A stretch of 64,000 nucleotides of DNA, taken from positions 224,001 through 288,000 of the forward strand of contig CAJNDS010002375.1 in the NCBI GenBank assembly GCA_905221605.1, given 5' to 3'. The position numbers and the translations under genes were made by a program. The notes below the pieces were generated by a model. That model did no database searches, was not told the origin of the DNA, and saw only the letters and a list, made by a program, of their open reading frames with translations. This DNA is from Symbiodinium natans (lineage: Eukaryota; Sar; Dinophyceae; Suessiales; Symbiodiniaceae). Below are positions 33,800 to 44,985 of the stretch, in pieces; within the stretch, counting starts at the first letter, position 1, and every line of letters starts with the position of its first letter.

Positions 33800-34899
33800 G
33801 GCTTGATCCAGAAGGGAAGGCTTCTACTGAAACTCCACTGCAACCAAGAAAGTCTTGAGCCACAGCCGAAAGTTCATTCCAGGCCTTTCGCAGCCCACGT
33901 AGCTGGAGTGTGCACTGCCGGGACCAGTCGTGGTAAGGGGACTGGACTGGAATAGACAAAGAACCGATTCCGATCAGGCAAATCGCAGCTTTGCACCAAA
34001 ACGCAAGAACGACTTTGGGTGGTGTTTTGGGGCGGAGTATGATTCGATTATGTTTTGGGGGGTTGCCTCGCGCATGTGCAACACAGTGCTTGCCCAGGAT
34101 GATACAATGTATCGTGCATGAAGTGACATCAAAGTGTCGGGTCTGAACTGATGCACAAAGGTGAGCAAGGTCGTCTGAAACCTTTTTTGTTGCTTCAAGC
34201 AAGGGTTTTCCATCGCTGAGTCCGAAGGCCAAAAGCATGCTTAGGGCATCGGGTCCGAGCAACGGTTGTTCTGAAACGGCCAGCTCTTAAAGTGTGAGCG
34301 GAACCATTCGGGGAGCGGAAAGAGGCAAAGCGGCTAGCTTGCTCTGCCTTAGCCTCAGACCTTAAGAGCACATAACGCTGCCTGAGGCTCGGAAGAATCT
34401 AGGCAACCCAGTTCCAACCTCCGCCAAGCACAGTGGCTTGGCCGGCACATCTTCAAACAACAAAACTTCTTGCTCAAAACAGCTCCTGTCCGAGCCTATA
34501 CATCATCACGTCGTGCTCGCAACCCAGCATCCCAGAAACACTCAGAGCAATCCCGATCATCTGGAGGACAGCGACTATCCGCTGGCACTGAGTCCGTTGG
34601 CATAAGGGATCACAAGGTGTGTCTGGGAAGGGAGCGGAACACATCTTCAAACACACTTGAAAGACACCCTTCAGACTGACAGACCCTTATCACCCTTGAT
34701 CGGCGGCGGGTGTCTGCGTTTGAGTCCGAATTTTGGAAACAGCAGATCGGCGAGGCTCGTGCGTTCTGCCCTACTGACCCATCGCTCAGCAAATCTTGGA
34801 ATTATGAAAGAGCTATGAGAACTCACAGATGTGGGTTGAGCCGCGCCGGGCCAAGCAACTTCTACAAGACTTCACCTACTCAGACTAAGTCCCCCCGTC

Positions 34900-35382
34900 T
34901 CACTGATCTCGGCGCCTGCTGCGGATGATGCCACTGAACGCCTTCGGTGCCAACTTGACATCCTGCAGGAAGCGGTTCATCTTGCGAACATGGTGCTCGT
35001 GAAGCCGGCGATCCGGCGCGATGACGGTTCCTGGGGGCAGATCACGACACCAAGAGGCACTGTCCCAGGATGAGCTGACAGTGTCAACTGTTGAAGCGGT
35101 CACTTTGCCACTACTGCCCGCGCTGGTCGCCCGTGCAAAGTCTCCATCTGGAAACTTGATGACCGCCTCAAACTCATCCTCATCCTCGATCAAGGGCCGG
35201 CTCGGCAATTTCTTCTGCCGTGCTTCCTCTGCAAAATTTGGCACAGGCGGCTTGAGGAGGGAGATGCCAAAGAAGCTGGGAGGCGGGTCCGGGTGATCCT
35301 CGGCCATCGGAACGGGAGGTTTCGCCATGCTCTGCATACCCAAGCATGGACCACGGAGGTTCGATCGTTCCACACTCCCCAT
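34900..35382 (-). CDS. Tandem 160-codon protein, copy 2
   Basis: Same length and layout as copy 1: the start MGSVERSNLRGPCLGMQSMA, the Pro-rich stretch, EDEDEFEAVIKFPDGDF, STVDTVSSSWDSASW, PPGTVIAPDRRLHEHH and the tail RSRRRDQ. Four copies over 5 kb without a single frameshift or stop argue that the protein is under selection. The unit pitch to copy 1 is 1583 bp. All copies point the same way, as expected for dinoflagellate gene arrays. Confidence 0.75.
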   Translation of the reverse strand: MGSVERSNLRGPCLGMQSMAKPPVPMAEDHPDPPPSFFGISLLKPPVPNFAEEARQKKLPSRPLIEDEDEFEAVIKFPDGDFARATSAGSSGKVTASTVDTVSSSWDSASWCRDLPPGTVIAPDRRLHEHHVRKMNRFLQDVKLAPKAFSGIIRSRRRDQ

Positions 35383-36360
35383 GGCTTGATCCAGAAGGGA
35401 AGGCTTCTACTGAACCTCCACTGCAACCAAGAAAGTCTCGAGCCACGGCCGAGGAGGTGGTGGAGCGTGCACTGCAGGGACCAGTCGCGGTAAGGGGACT
35501 AGACAGAAACCTGATTCCCGTCAGGCAAATCGCAGCTTTGAGATAAACCAGTACCGTGCATGAAGTGCCGTCAATGTCTCGGGTCTGAACTCAAACGAGG
35601 CTGATGAACAAAAGTGTCCAAGGTCTGTAACTTGTTTTTCTTCAAACAAGGGGTCGTCCATCGCTGAGACCGAAGGCCAAAAGCATGCTTAGGGCATCGG
35701 GTCCGGGCAACGGTTGTTCTGAAACGGCCAGCTCTTAAAGTGTGAGCGGAACCATTCGGGGAGCGGAAAGAGGCAAAGCGGCTAGCTTGCTCTGCCTTAG
35801 CCTCAGACCTTAAGAGCACATAACGCTGCCTGAGGGTCGGAAGAATCTAGGCAACCCAGTTCCAACCTCCGCCAAGCACAGTGGCTTGGCCGGCACATCT
35901 TCAAACAACAAAACTTCTTGCTCAAAACAGCTCCTGTCCGAGCCTATACATCATCACGTCGTGCTCGCAACCCAGCATCCCAGAAACACTCAGAGCAATC
36001 CCGATCATCTGGAGGACAGCGACTATCCGCTGGCACTGAGTCCGTTGGCATAAGGGATCACAAGGTGTGTCTGGGAAGGGAGCGGAACACATCTTCAAAC
36101 ACACTTGAAAGACACCCTTCAGACTGACAGACCCTTATCACCCTTGATCGGCGGCGGGTGTCTGCGTTTGAGTCCGAATTTTGGAAACAGCAGATCGGCG
36201 AGGCTCGTGCGTTCTGCCCTACTGACCCATCGCTCAGCAAATCTTGGAATTATGAAAGAGCTATGAGAACTCACAGATGTGGGTTGTGCCGCGCCGGGCC
36301 AAGCAACTTCTACAAGACTTCACCTACTCAGACTCAGTCCCCCCGAAAAGAATGGCCGTC

Positions 36361-36843
36361 TCACTGATCTCGGCGCCTGCTGCGGATGATGCCACTGAAC
36401 GCCTTCGGTGCCATCTCGACATCCTGCAAGAAGCGGTTCATCCTGCGAACATGGTGCTCGTGGAGCCGGCGATCCGGTGCGATGACGGTTCCTCGAGGCA
36501 GATCACGACACCAAGAGGCACTGTCCCAGGATGAGCTGACAGTGTCAACTGTTGAAGCGGTCACTTTGCCACTACTGCCCGCGCTAGTCGCCCGTGCAAA
36601 GTCTCCATCTGGAAACTTGATGACCGCCTCAAACTCATCCTCATCCTCGATCAAGGGCCGGCTCGGCAGTTTCTTCTGCCGTGCCTCCTCTAGACATTTT
36701 GGCACAGGCGGCTTGAGGAAGGAGATGCCAACGAAGCTGGGAGGGGGTTCTGGGTGATCCTCGGCCATTGGGACGGGAGGTTTCGCCATGCTCTGCTTGC
36801 CCAAGCATGGTCCAAAGAGGTTCGATCGTTCCACACTCCCCAT
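36361..36843 (-). CDS. Tandem 160-codon protein, copy 3
   Basis: 1461 bp from copy 2. Its start region differs from copies 1 and 2 (RSNLFGPCLGKQSMA) but matches copy 4, so copies 3 and 4 are the closest pair at this end, whereas its 5' spacer on the plus map (35663-36350) is almost identical to that of copy 2. This mosaic suggests unequal exchange or gene conversion. It carries LPRGTVIAP in place of LPPGTVIAP. Confidence 0.75.
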   Translation of the reverse strand: MGSVERSNLFGPCLGKQSMAKPPVPMAEDHPEPPPSFVGISFLKPPVPKCLEEARQKKLPSRPLIEDEDEFEAVIKFPDGDFARATSAGSSGKVTASTVDTVSSSWDSASWCRDLPRGTVIAPDRRLHEHHVRRMNRFLQDVEMAPKAFSGIIRSRRRDQ

Positions 36844-37818
36844 GGCTTGATCCAGAAGGGAAGACTTCTACTGAACCTCCACTGCAACCAAGAAAATTTG
36901 AGCCACGGCCAAGGAGGTGGTGGAGTGTGCACTGCAGGGACCAGTCGTGGTAAGGGCGGCAAAACGCAGCTTTGCAACAAAACGCAAGAACGACGATGCT
37001 TCGGCTGCTTCTATGTTTTGGCCGTTTGTTTCGAGCATGTGTGACACTAGTGCTTGCCCAGGATGATACGACAGTACCGTGCGTGAAGTGCCGTCAATGT
37101 CTCGGGTCTGAACTCAAACGAGGCTGATGCACGAAAGTGTCCAAGGTCTGTAACTTTTTTTTGCTTCAAACAAGGGAAGTCCATCGCTGAGACCGAAGGC
37201 CAAAAGCATGCTAGGGCATCGGGTCCGGGCAACGGTTGTTCTGAAACGGCCAGCTCTTAAAGTGTGAGCGGAATTCGGCCAGCCGAAAGAGGCTAAGCGG
37301 CTAGCTTGCTCTGCCTTAGCCTCAGACCTTAAGAATACATAACGCTGCCTGAGGGTCGGAAGAGTCTAGGCAACCCAGTTCCAACCTCCGCCAAGCACAG
37401 TGGCTTGGCCGGCACATCTTCAAACAACAAAACTTCTTGCTCAAAACAGCTCCTGTCCGAGCCTATACATCATCACGTCGTGCTCGCAACCCAGCATCCC
37501 AGAAACACTCAGATCGCGATATGTGGGAAGAAGGAGCGAAACACATCTTCAAACAGACTTGAAAGACAAGCTTATAGGACTGGCAAACCCCGTCATCACC
37601 CTTGACTGGCGGCGGTTGTCTGCCTTTGCGTCCAAATTTTGGAAACAGCAGATCGGCGAGGCTCGTGCGTTCTGTCCTATTGACCCATCGCTCAGCAAAT
37701 CTTGGAATGATGAAAGAGCTATGAGAATTCACAGATGTGGGTTGAGCCGCGCCGGGCCAAGCAACTTCTACAAGACTTCACCTACTCAGACTCAGTCCCC
37801 CCGAAAAGAATGGCCGTC

Positions 37819-38301
37819 TCACTGATCTCGGCGCCTGCTGCGGATGATGCCACTGAACGCCTTCGGTGCCATCTCGACATCCTGCAAGAAGCGGTTCATC
37901 CTGCGAACATGGTGCTCGTGAAGCCGGCGATCCGGCGCGATGACGGTTCCTGGAGGCAGATCACGACACCAAGAGGCACTGTCCCAGGATGAGCTGACAG
38001 TGTCAACTGTTGAAGCGGTCACTTTGCCACTACTGCCCGCGCTGGTCGCCCGTGCAAAGTCTCCATCTGGAAACTTGATGACCGCCTCAAACTCATCCTC
38101 ATCCTCGATCAAGGGCCGGCTCGGCAGTTTCTTCTGCCGTGCCTCCTCTGGACATTTTGGCACAGGCGGCTTGAGGAAGGAGATGCCAACGAAGCTGGGA
38201 GGGGGTTCTGGGTGATCCTCGGCCATTGGGACGGGAGGTTTCGCCATGCTCTGCTTGCCCAAGCATGGTCCAAAGAGGTTCGATCGTTCCACACTCCCCA
38301 T
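37819..38301 (-). CDS. Tandem 160-codon protein, copy 4
   Basis: 1458 bp from copy 3 and nearly identical to it in protein (differences such as KCPEEA/KCLEEA and PPGT/PRGT). It is the first copy in transcription order. Similarity of its upstream flank to the other units ends near 38375, so this is the array edge and its promoter or leader region may be unlike the others. Confidence 0.75.
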   Translation of the reverse strand: MGSVERSNLFGPCLGKQSMAKPPVPMAEDHPEPPPSFVGISFLKPPVPKCPEEARQKKLPSRPLIEDEDEFEAVIKFPDGDFARATSAGSSGKVTASTVDTVSSSWDSASWCRDLPPGTVIAPDRRLHEHHVRRMNRFLQDVEMAPKAFSGIIRSRRRDQ

Positions 38302-38989
38302 GGCTTGATCCAGAAGGGAAGGCTTCTACTGAACCTCCACTGCAACCAAGAAAGTTCGAGCCACGGCCGAGGAGGTGTTCTTCAGGGTTGATTCCAGGGC
38401 TTTCACTGCCCACATAGCAGTGGTGAGTCGAAGCTGACACCAAAACGCACCTAAAGGACAAGTGCCTCGGGCTCTCCAGGACTTGACAGCTACTCCTTAG
38501 CGTGCCTCTTCGGCAGGCACGGCTGCGGCAGGGGGGTCCACCTCGATGGCCAGAGGCCAGGCCGCTCCAGCATCAAAAAAGCAAAGGCGCATCCTACTCA
38601 CCATACTCGGGACACATGGTAGCAGTGCGTGATTGTTGTTGTGAGGCGCGAGGCTGCGCAACGAATATCCACAACCATGCATATCGGGGGCCTGTCGACA
38701 CCTCCGCCCCGCTGATGGTCCCATGTTGAGTTTACGAAAAACGAAGGTCCCGAGTTCTCACTGTTCCTGGCCTCCGTGGCCACGGACACAGGCTCCCCAC
38801 CTACAGAGGACAAGATGTTTTGGGGTCAGGGCGCACCGCTTTGCAATCAGGGCTTGGAGATGTGCTTCAGGGGTTAAGGGTTCAAAGCTTCGACTTAGGA
38901 CCTATGGGATGGTGCAGGGTATCTACATATGCATATGCATATATGCACACTGTAAATAAACTCTATATAAATATAAATATATATATATA

Positions 38990-39420
<431 letters not shown>

Positions 39421-40384
39421 CGGAGCGCGCCCAGTGCCCAGTCCCCCCTGCCCTCCCCTTCGGTGGGGTCTAGGGGTGGGGGTTCAGGATTTAGCGTTGA
39501 GGGTTATAGTGCTACAGTTAGGGTTTTTGTTTCCCGCCAGGGGTTAGGGTTTGGGGTGAAGGGGAGGGGGAAGGTGGGGGTGACCGGCGCGGGTCATATT
39601 TCTGGCTCTCACCCCCGTCCCCACACCCCAAGGAACAACCTTGAATATGCAACAGCTATAGACACTAAACGTTCTGATGCGCTCCCTGCTGAATGTGTGC
39701 TGCTTCGCGCCTAAATAAAAGAACATAAATGCAGGTCTGCGCTTCTAATCTTTAGTTTTTGTATATACGTACACATATTTCTACATACACACTTGCTATA
39801 CATATATATATATGTATATCTGTATACATATATACATATATATATATAGTATGCTATATTTAATCAGAGACGAGTTTAGTAAAGGCCTTTGGGGATCGAG
39901 AAGGCGGGGCCACCAAAACCCCAATGCTATACTGAACTTGGAACCCTAGCACAAAGCATAATCTTAGCTGTTTCTTAGGAATTAAAGTACCCTAAAGAGA
40001 GAATTTAGGAATTAAAGTGCCCCAAAACAAAATAATTTCCAAGCATCCCTAAGAATGATGATGATGAACTCTGGAGCTGCGCCTGGCGGAGTGTCTGCCA
40101 CGGCCTCAGCAGCCGCTACCGCCGCCTGGAGTGGGGTTTAGGGTTTGGGGTTTGGGGAAACAGCGCAAGTAAGCAAGCACAACTACACGGCCCACATGCA
40201 TGTTTATAACATTGCGCTGACATTTGCGTTGCATTGCATGTAACTAATTACGCAAACACATCATGCATACTGTTGACAGGCGTCTGAGACGATGAATAAA
40301 CACAAGAGAGATGTGTGATTGTATGAACTCAGAAAGGTATATACACTATCTACCAGGATGGGCTATGATACCCTATATCTACTT

Positions 40385-40565
40385 ATAAAGGCCCTTTATC
40401 GGGTTGATTCTGGGGATTATACTGCCTGTCCTGGTACACGGATGGCTGCTACAGGGGTCGAAAATTACCAATAGAATTCCCTTATGGGCCCACGAAAACT
40501 GTACTAAAATCACCCCCCAAAACCCTACTCTAATGATTAAGGCCCCCTATACCCTATATTTTGTA
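40385..40565. repeat. Dispersed repeat C, copy 2
   Basis: Counterpart of 380-525: GGGGTCGAAAATTACC, CCCTTATGGGCCC, ACCCTACTCTAATGATTAAG. Possibly an old MITE. Confidence 0.45.
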
Positions 40566-40666
40566 CGCAACAAGGGTAGCCGACCTCCAGCACATCCGCA
40601 ACCGCCGGGGCTTCCTCGGGCCCGGGAAGGCAGGTAAAGGACTTCGAGCCGCTTTACGGTGATAGC

Positions 40667-40753
40667 TTGGGATGTTCGATCTGATTATAGTACCCCCTAT
40701 TATCAACCCGATTAAGGACTGTTAGTAGAAGAGTATAAGGGCGAACATCGCAA
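40667..40753. mobile_element. Family-A MITE, short
   Basis: TTGGGATGTTCGATCTGATT to GGCGAACATCGCAA. Flanks GGTGATAGC / AGTGATAGG share GTGATAG. Confidence 0.75.
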
Positions 40754-41408
40754 GTGATAGGAATTACGAGGTCGTGTTCAATGTTAGGGGTTCCGGTGCC
40801 AGAACAGCGTTGGTCCAGTGATCAGGTCGAAAGCCCGCGCTCCACTTCACAGCAAGTACAGCAAAATCACTGGAGAACACCGATGTGCAGAGCCTTACTT
40901 CTGTTCAGGCCGAACCCCTAAACCTTAAACCATCAACCCCATTTCATCTGTGCAGGCACGGCAGGCACGACATGCTCTCCACATGCTGCATCGTCAAAGG
41001 GGCCCAAAAAACTGCAAGCTTGCAAACCAAACCCCTGAAACAAGGTTAAAGGTGCCTGCAATGACTCCTGTTAATCTGCATCTGGTTTTTAGGTTTTTTT
41101 CAAGCGATGTGGCCAAAACTCGAGTGTTCACGCATTTCTGCATGTTGAGGTGTGCTTTTGTGGGGCGTAGAACGTTTGAGGGGTCTCAAAACATGGCCTC
41201 TGAGTGATTCTTGTCCTAGGTTTTAACCACATCTCATCAGGGCCAGCAACCCAAAGCATTACTTCAGGGTTGGTTTGTTGATGATTTCACTGAACCTCCT
41301 GAACCTTGAAGCTCAAACCCCAAGACCCGAAACCGTTAACCCCCTAAACCACTCAACACCCATATCTAAGGCATTTGAAGAAATATACATACATAGATAC
41401 ATACCTAC

Positions 41409-41442
<34 letters not shown>

Positions 41443-41497
41443 TTATATTATATTGTGCTAGTATAGTAATTAGTACAGTATTACAGTCTTACATGCT

Positions 41498-41612
41498 ATG
41501 GCCACTCGCACGCACGGATGTTCTGGCCACTCGCGTGCACTGGTAACACGGACGTTCTCATCGTGCGGGCATGGATGCTCTGGCCACCCGCGCGCACTGG
41601 TTCCTCAAGAAG
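41498..41612. repeat. Short tandem repeat, CTGGCCACTCGCGTGCACTG
   Basis: Three diverged units of about 35-45 bp. The region downstream (41830-41960) is Ala/Gly-coding low complexity. Confidence 0.6.
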
Positions 41613-42350
41613 AACATTTTAGCAGGAGGCGCTCGTGGCGCTGTCACCCAAAACAAGGAGCAAGCGACTCCTTTCCAGCTTGTAGGCCTCCTTGTTCACT
41701 GAGTCTGCATAGGATTTCCGATGTTAAGCTCGACTATCCTCGACTAGAGGGTTTTGGAGGTTATCATAGCACATTTATATAGGGACCACGAGGGAATACC
41801 ACTCGCTCCTGCGACCCCGATAGTAATCCTCCCAGCCCTGATTCAACAAGGTGCCGCTGCCGCCGGTGCGGGCGTTGCCGCGGCCGTCGCCACAGCTGCC
41901 GGCGCAGGCGCGGCCGAGGCAGACGTGGCTGAGGCAACTTCAGGCTCCTGTGCCCAGGGGGGGGGCTCCGCAACTCCCCCCTCTGTTCTTCTATGCTACG
42001 GAAGTTTCCAGCACAATTGTAGCCCCTTGTCATTTGAATCGTTTGACATGGCAACGGAAGGCACGGTGACTAGTATCGTGCGCCATGGCTCTGCTGCCAT
42101 GGAGTCTCGGTTTCTTGCACCACACTTCCGGCCCAGCTTCGACTTCTCAACTTTGCGCCCCTGTGCTTTTAGGGTTTAGGGTTTATAAGGTTGAGGATTC
42201 TGATAGGAACAATGGGGGTTTCGCCTTCATCTTAACGGTCCATACATCTGCTGCGATCTTGAGCTTCTGCTGTTCGCAACCTCACAGCACGAACCACCGA
42301 AAACTACTCAACAGCCAGAAAAACTTCGAGCAGCCATCATACCCTTTCAT

Positions 42351-42830
42351 GTGAGTCGGCAAGATGCTGCAAGAATGGCTGCACTAGTGGTAGGTACAGG
42401 GGGAGGTAGCATATACATAACCCCCAACGAAAGCGGTCCTTTGATAACATGGTGCCTGAACACAGTGCATCCCCCACCCCCACGTTCCTTCGCAGGCTCT
42501 GGGGGCGGTGGATTCCGATTACGGGCCGAGCGGACAAAGTCCATGAAGTCCGTCTTCCCAGAAACTTCCTTACCTGGGATCGGCGAGGGCTTCACACTCA
42601 AGATTTACACGGGCTTATGGGGTTTGACAGAAGGCGGAGTGGCAAACAAAGGGCCGCAAGGGTTGGGTTTTAATTTCGTGGCCAAGGAATCAGTAAGCTA
42701 CTTGGCAGCAAATTTCCTGAGCCCTCTGCACAACTACCTCCGGGCTCACCAGAGTCTCCAACTAAAGACACCTCTATATGCTTCCCTCAGAACCTTAATG
42801 AAAACAGCAATATGTTTACTATTCCCTTGA
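42351..42830 (+). CDS. Open frame of 159 codons, doubtful
   Basis: A plus frame with AARMAALVVGTGGGSIYITP near the start and VSYLAANFLSPLHNYLRAHQ towards the end. Composition is ordinary but no domain is seen, and the antisense frame 42347-42601 is also open. It may hold one or two exons rather than a single gene. Confidence 0.25.
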   Translation: MSRQDAARMAALVVGTGGGSIYITPNESGPLITWCLNTVHPPPPRSFAGSGGGGFRLRAERTKSMKSVFPETSLPGIGEGFTLKIYTGLWGLTEGGVANKGPQGLGFNFVAKESVSYLAANFLSPLHNYLRAHQSLQLKTPLYASLRTLMKTAICLLFP

Positions 42831-43320
42831 GGTTTATACAAATAAAACAAAAAAATCCTGAGGGGGCTATGGACCTGAGACCCGGAGAACCAAAGTGCGA
42901 GCGGAGGCAGCAGAGGCCGACTGATTGAGATGTTGGGTAAGTCTCAAGAACATCGCTGCTGGAAACAGCATCATACTAAACCCTAAACCCTAAATCCTAA
43001 ACCCTAACTCCCTAAACCCCTAAACCACTAAACCCTAAACCCTAAACCCTATGGTGGAGGAGCCGAACGAATCACATACTCAAGCTTCCCTACACAAGCT
43101 TGCTGCGCGCAGAGCGCACGGACGCCTCTCCAGTCCAGGTCCAGATGAACTCTTCCCCTCGAAGCGGTCCTAAACCCTAAACCCTAAACCCTAAATCCTA
43201 AACCCTCTCTCTTAAGCTGTAATCCTCGAAGCCCAAACACTCAAGCCCTTGTCTTAAACCTCTGGTGAGGCTGATTCCATGAACCCCCCAAAATCCTAGA
43301 CTCACTGAGCTTTGTCACAG

Positions 43321-43497
43321 GAAACAGGTGAACAGGTTAATCTCTGGAGATAAGCCGCCAGACCCGACGAACAAAGAACCCAAGTCTGAAACCCAAGAGG
43401 CGGGCGTAGACCCGGATATGGTGTCGGCCGAACAGCCGACGGCTCTGCCACATGAAGGCCTTGTTGTACTTGGCCTTATACCTGAGCTCAAACTCAG
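43321..43497 (+). CDS. Unknown plus-strand gene, exon 1 of those seen
   Basis: Acceptor GTCACAG|GAAAC. After one base it reads KQVNRLISGDKPPDPTNKEP, then KSETQEAGVDPDMVSAEQPT and HEGLVVLGLIPELKLR. It is hydrophilic, acidic-basic mixed and protein-like; the antisense frame is poorer. The donor is uncertain (CTCAG near 43497), and the phase to the next exon at 43618 does not match, so an exon may be missing. Confidence 0.5.
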
Positions 43498-43617
43498 AAA
43501 TCCACTAATTATCCATCCTGACACCTGCATCTTTTAAGAAGCCGGTTTAGGGGGGTGGGTTCTGCAGCAGTCTGACTTTCCCATGCCAACCCCTGCCGCA
43601 AGGTACTAACGGTTTAG

Positions 43618-43730
43618 GACCCGCAAGACCAGCCTGACGTGAAACAACATCTGCTGAAGCAGCCTTGCAGGAAAATTTACGGCATTCAGGACAATTCCAG
43701 TAACTGGTTTGTGCCCTTCTGGGATGAAGA
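43618..43730 (+). CDS. Unknown plus-strand gene, exon interrupted by MITE (left part)
   Basis: The acceptor is GGTTTAG|GAC, a telomere-like sequence in sense orientation. It reads DPQDQPDVKQHLLKQPCRKI, then YGIQDNSSNWFVPFWDED. A family-B MITE starts at 43731 inside the last codon. No family is recognised. Confidence 0.6.
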
Positions 43731-43827
43731 CTTGGAAGTTCATGGTACTTACAACCCGATTATAAGCCCCTTAAGTGCCCTAATCTGGCTATTTTGACGG
43801 GTCATAAGTACACTTAGAATTGGGTGA
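43731..43827. mobile_element. Family-B MITE (B1), 3' end lost, inside an exon
   Basis: It begins CTTGGAAGTTCATGGTACTT and carries the B1 core. The last ~24 bp of the element, including the right TIR, are missing. GA flanks both sides. Removing 97 bp restores the host frame. Confidence 0.65.
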
Positions 43828-43897
43828 CGGCCTCATGCCCAAACTGAATCGCAGCCCAAGTCTCTCCTCCTCGATGCCATTTGCGGGATCCTTCACG
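43828..43897 (+). CDS. Unknown plus-strand gene, exon continuation after MITE (right part)
   Basis: If 43731-43827 is removed, the split Asp codon is restored and the frame continues as GLMPKLNRSPSLSSSMPFAG then SFT. The end is TTCACG|GTTTAG, where the GT donor is made by the first unit of a telomeric array. Confidence 0.5.
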
Positions 43898-43948
43898 GTT
43901 TAGGGTTTAGGGTTTAGGGTTTAGGGTTTTAGGGTTTAGGGTTTAGGG
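43898..43948. repeat. Interstitial telomeric array, TTTAGGG
   Basis: Seven units directly after the plus-strand exon ending at 43897; supplies the GT donor. CCCTAAA arrays lie upstream at 42976-43050 and 43171-43206. Confidence 0.95.
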
Positions 43949-43990
43949 GCGGCAAGGTCGAAGGTTCAGGGGCGCAACGGTTTGGCTCTA

Positions 43991-44416
43991 CTTGAAGGTT
44001 CATCGGGGTAGTTACTGTATAAGCAGGCTTACAAGTACCCTAAAACAGGCTTTCACCAGTTATGAGTATAGATGCCCTACGTTAGAAGCAAAACAAATCT
44101 GTGCTCTTTTTTTGGCCAACCTGCCTAGCAGCCTCAGACCACACCGCAGGGCTACAGGCCAGGTCACGCATCCCTCACCCCCTTTTTTTTTAAACCCCAA
44201 CAGATCCCTCTTGCATCCGGGACTACTCCCCAACATCCCTCTAAATGCCCCCACGACTCCCTGAAGCCCTACAACCCCCAAACCTCAGACCTTCAAAAGA
44301 CGTAAAGCCGTGAAACCCTGGAAGACCTAAAGTACTGGAAAATAAGGTTATCACCAGTTGTAGCTACAGTTCGCCTACTTATAACCCCACTAATTACTAC
44401 CCAATGAACCTCCAAG
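43991..44416. mobile_element. Family-B MITE (B2) with ~270-bp insert
   Basis: The left end is CTTGAAGGTTCATCGG at 43991, the right end ATGAACCTCCAAG to 44416, both flanked by TA. The half-elements are recognisable to about 44070 and from about 44340; the middle is unrelated sequence including a repeat-D cassette at 44103-44160. Confidence 0.7.
44103..44160. repeat. Repeat-D cassette inside a MITE
   Basis: TTTTTGGCCAACCTGCCTAG, then CACACCGCAGGGCTACAGG, here inserted in the family-B element at 43991-44416. Confidence 0.45.
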
Positions 44417-44482
44417 TAAACCCCATAAACCCTACAAACCCTATAAACCCTACTCCTCAACCCCTACTAAGTAGATCGCCTC

Positions 44483-44552
44483 TTGGTACCACCTTATACT
44501 AACAGTCCTTAACAAGCATTATAGTACCCCAGATTATGAGAGAACACCCCAA
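44483..44552. mobile_element. Family-A MITE, internally deleted
   Basis: TTGGTACCACCTTATACTAA, AGTCCTTAACAAGCATTATA, then directly AGAGAACACCCCAA. Confidence 0.6.
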
Positions 44553-44885
44553 CCTAAAGCCCTAACCCTACACCCTAAACCCTAAATTCCAAACCCTGAA
44601 AAAGGCCCTGAAGCCCTACCACTAGGGGATAGGATTAGGGAGACCCTTGGGGATATAGACCCTCTGAATAAGGTGCCTGTGTAAGAGAGCCAGAAGAGGG
44701 TTAAGAAGGGGTTCCCGTTTAAGGGTCCTAACCCTAAACCCTAAACCCTAAACCCTAACCCCTAAATTCCAAACCCTGAAAAAGGCCCTGAAGCCCTACC
44801 ACCGGCCCGAGATCTGAGAAGGTCCTCGTCCCCTTCGTGGCGATCCAAGCCCTGCTCCCCAATTCTGCGGAGCTCCAGGGCCTGG

Positions 44886-44985
44886 ATTTGTTTAGGGTTT
44901 AGGGTTTAGGGTTTCAGGGTTTAGGGTTTCAGGGTTTCAGGGTTTCAGGGTTTCAGGGTTTCAGGGTTTCAGGGTTTCAGGGAAG
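44886..44985. repeat. Telomeric variant array, GGGTTTCA
   Basis: An 8-bp derived unit (GGGTTTCA) repeated about 9 times after normal TTTAGGG. A similar shift occurs at 46081-46260 (GGGTTCAA). Confidence 0.9.

Larger units (their letters stand above)
32560..38375 (-). repeat. Tandem gene array of four ~1.45-1.58 kb units
   Basis: Units begin at about 32560, 34130, 35570 and 37080. Besides the 160-codon ORF, spacers share two blocks. One block (e.g. 34190-34300) reads ELAVSEQPLLGPDALSMLLA on the minus strand. The other (34680-34915, 36128-36350, 37590-37808) is open on both strands; plus reads FWKQQIGEARAFCPTDPSLS and minus reads SLADLLFPKFGLKRRHPPP. In copy 1 the plus frame of that block is broken by a stop, and in copy 4 the first block has lost one base, so neither block is firmly coding. 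The spacer between 34213 and 34900 is almost identical to 35663-36350. Confidence 0.85.
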
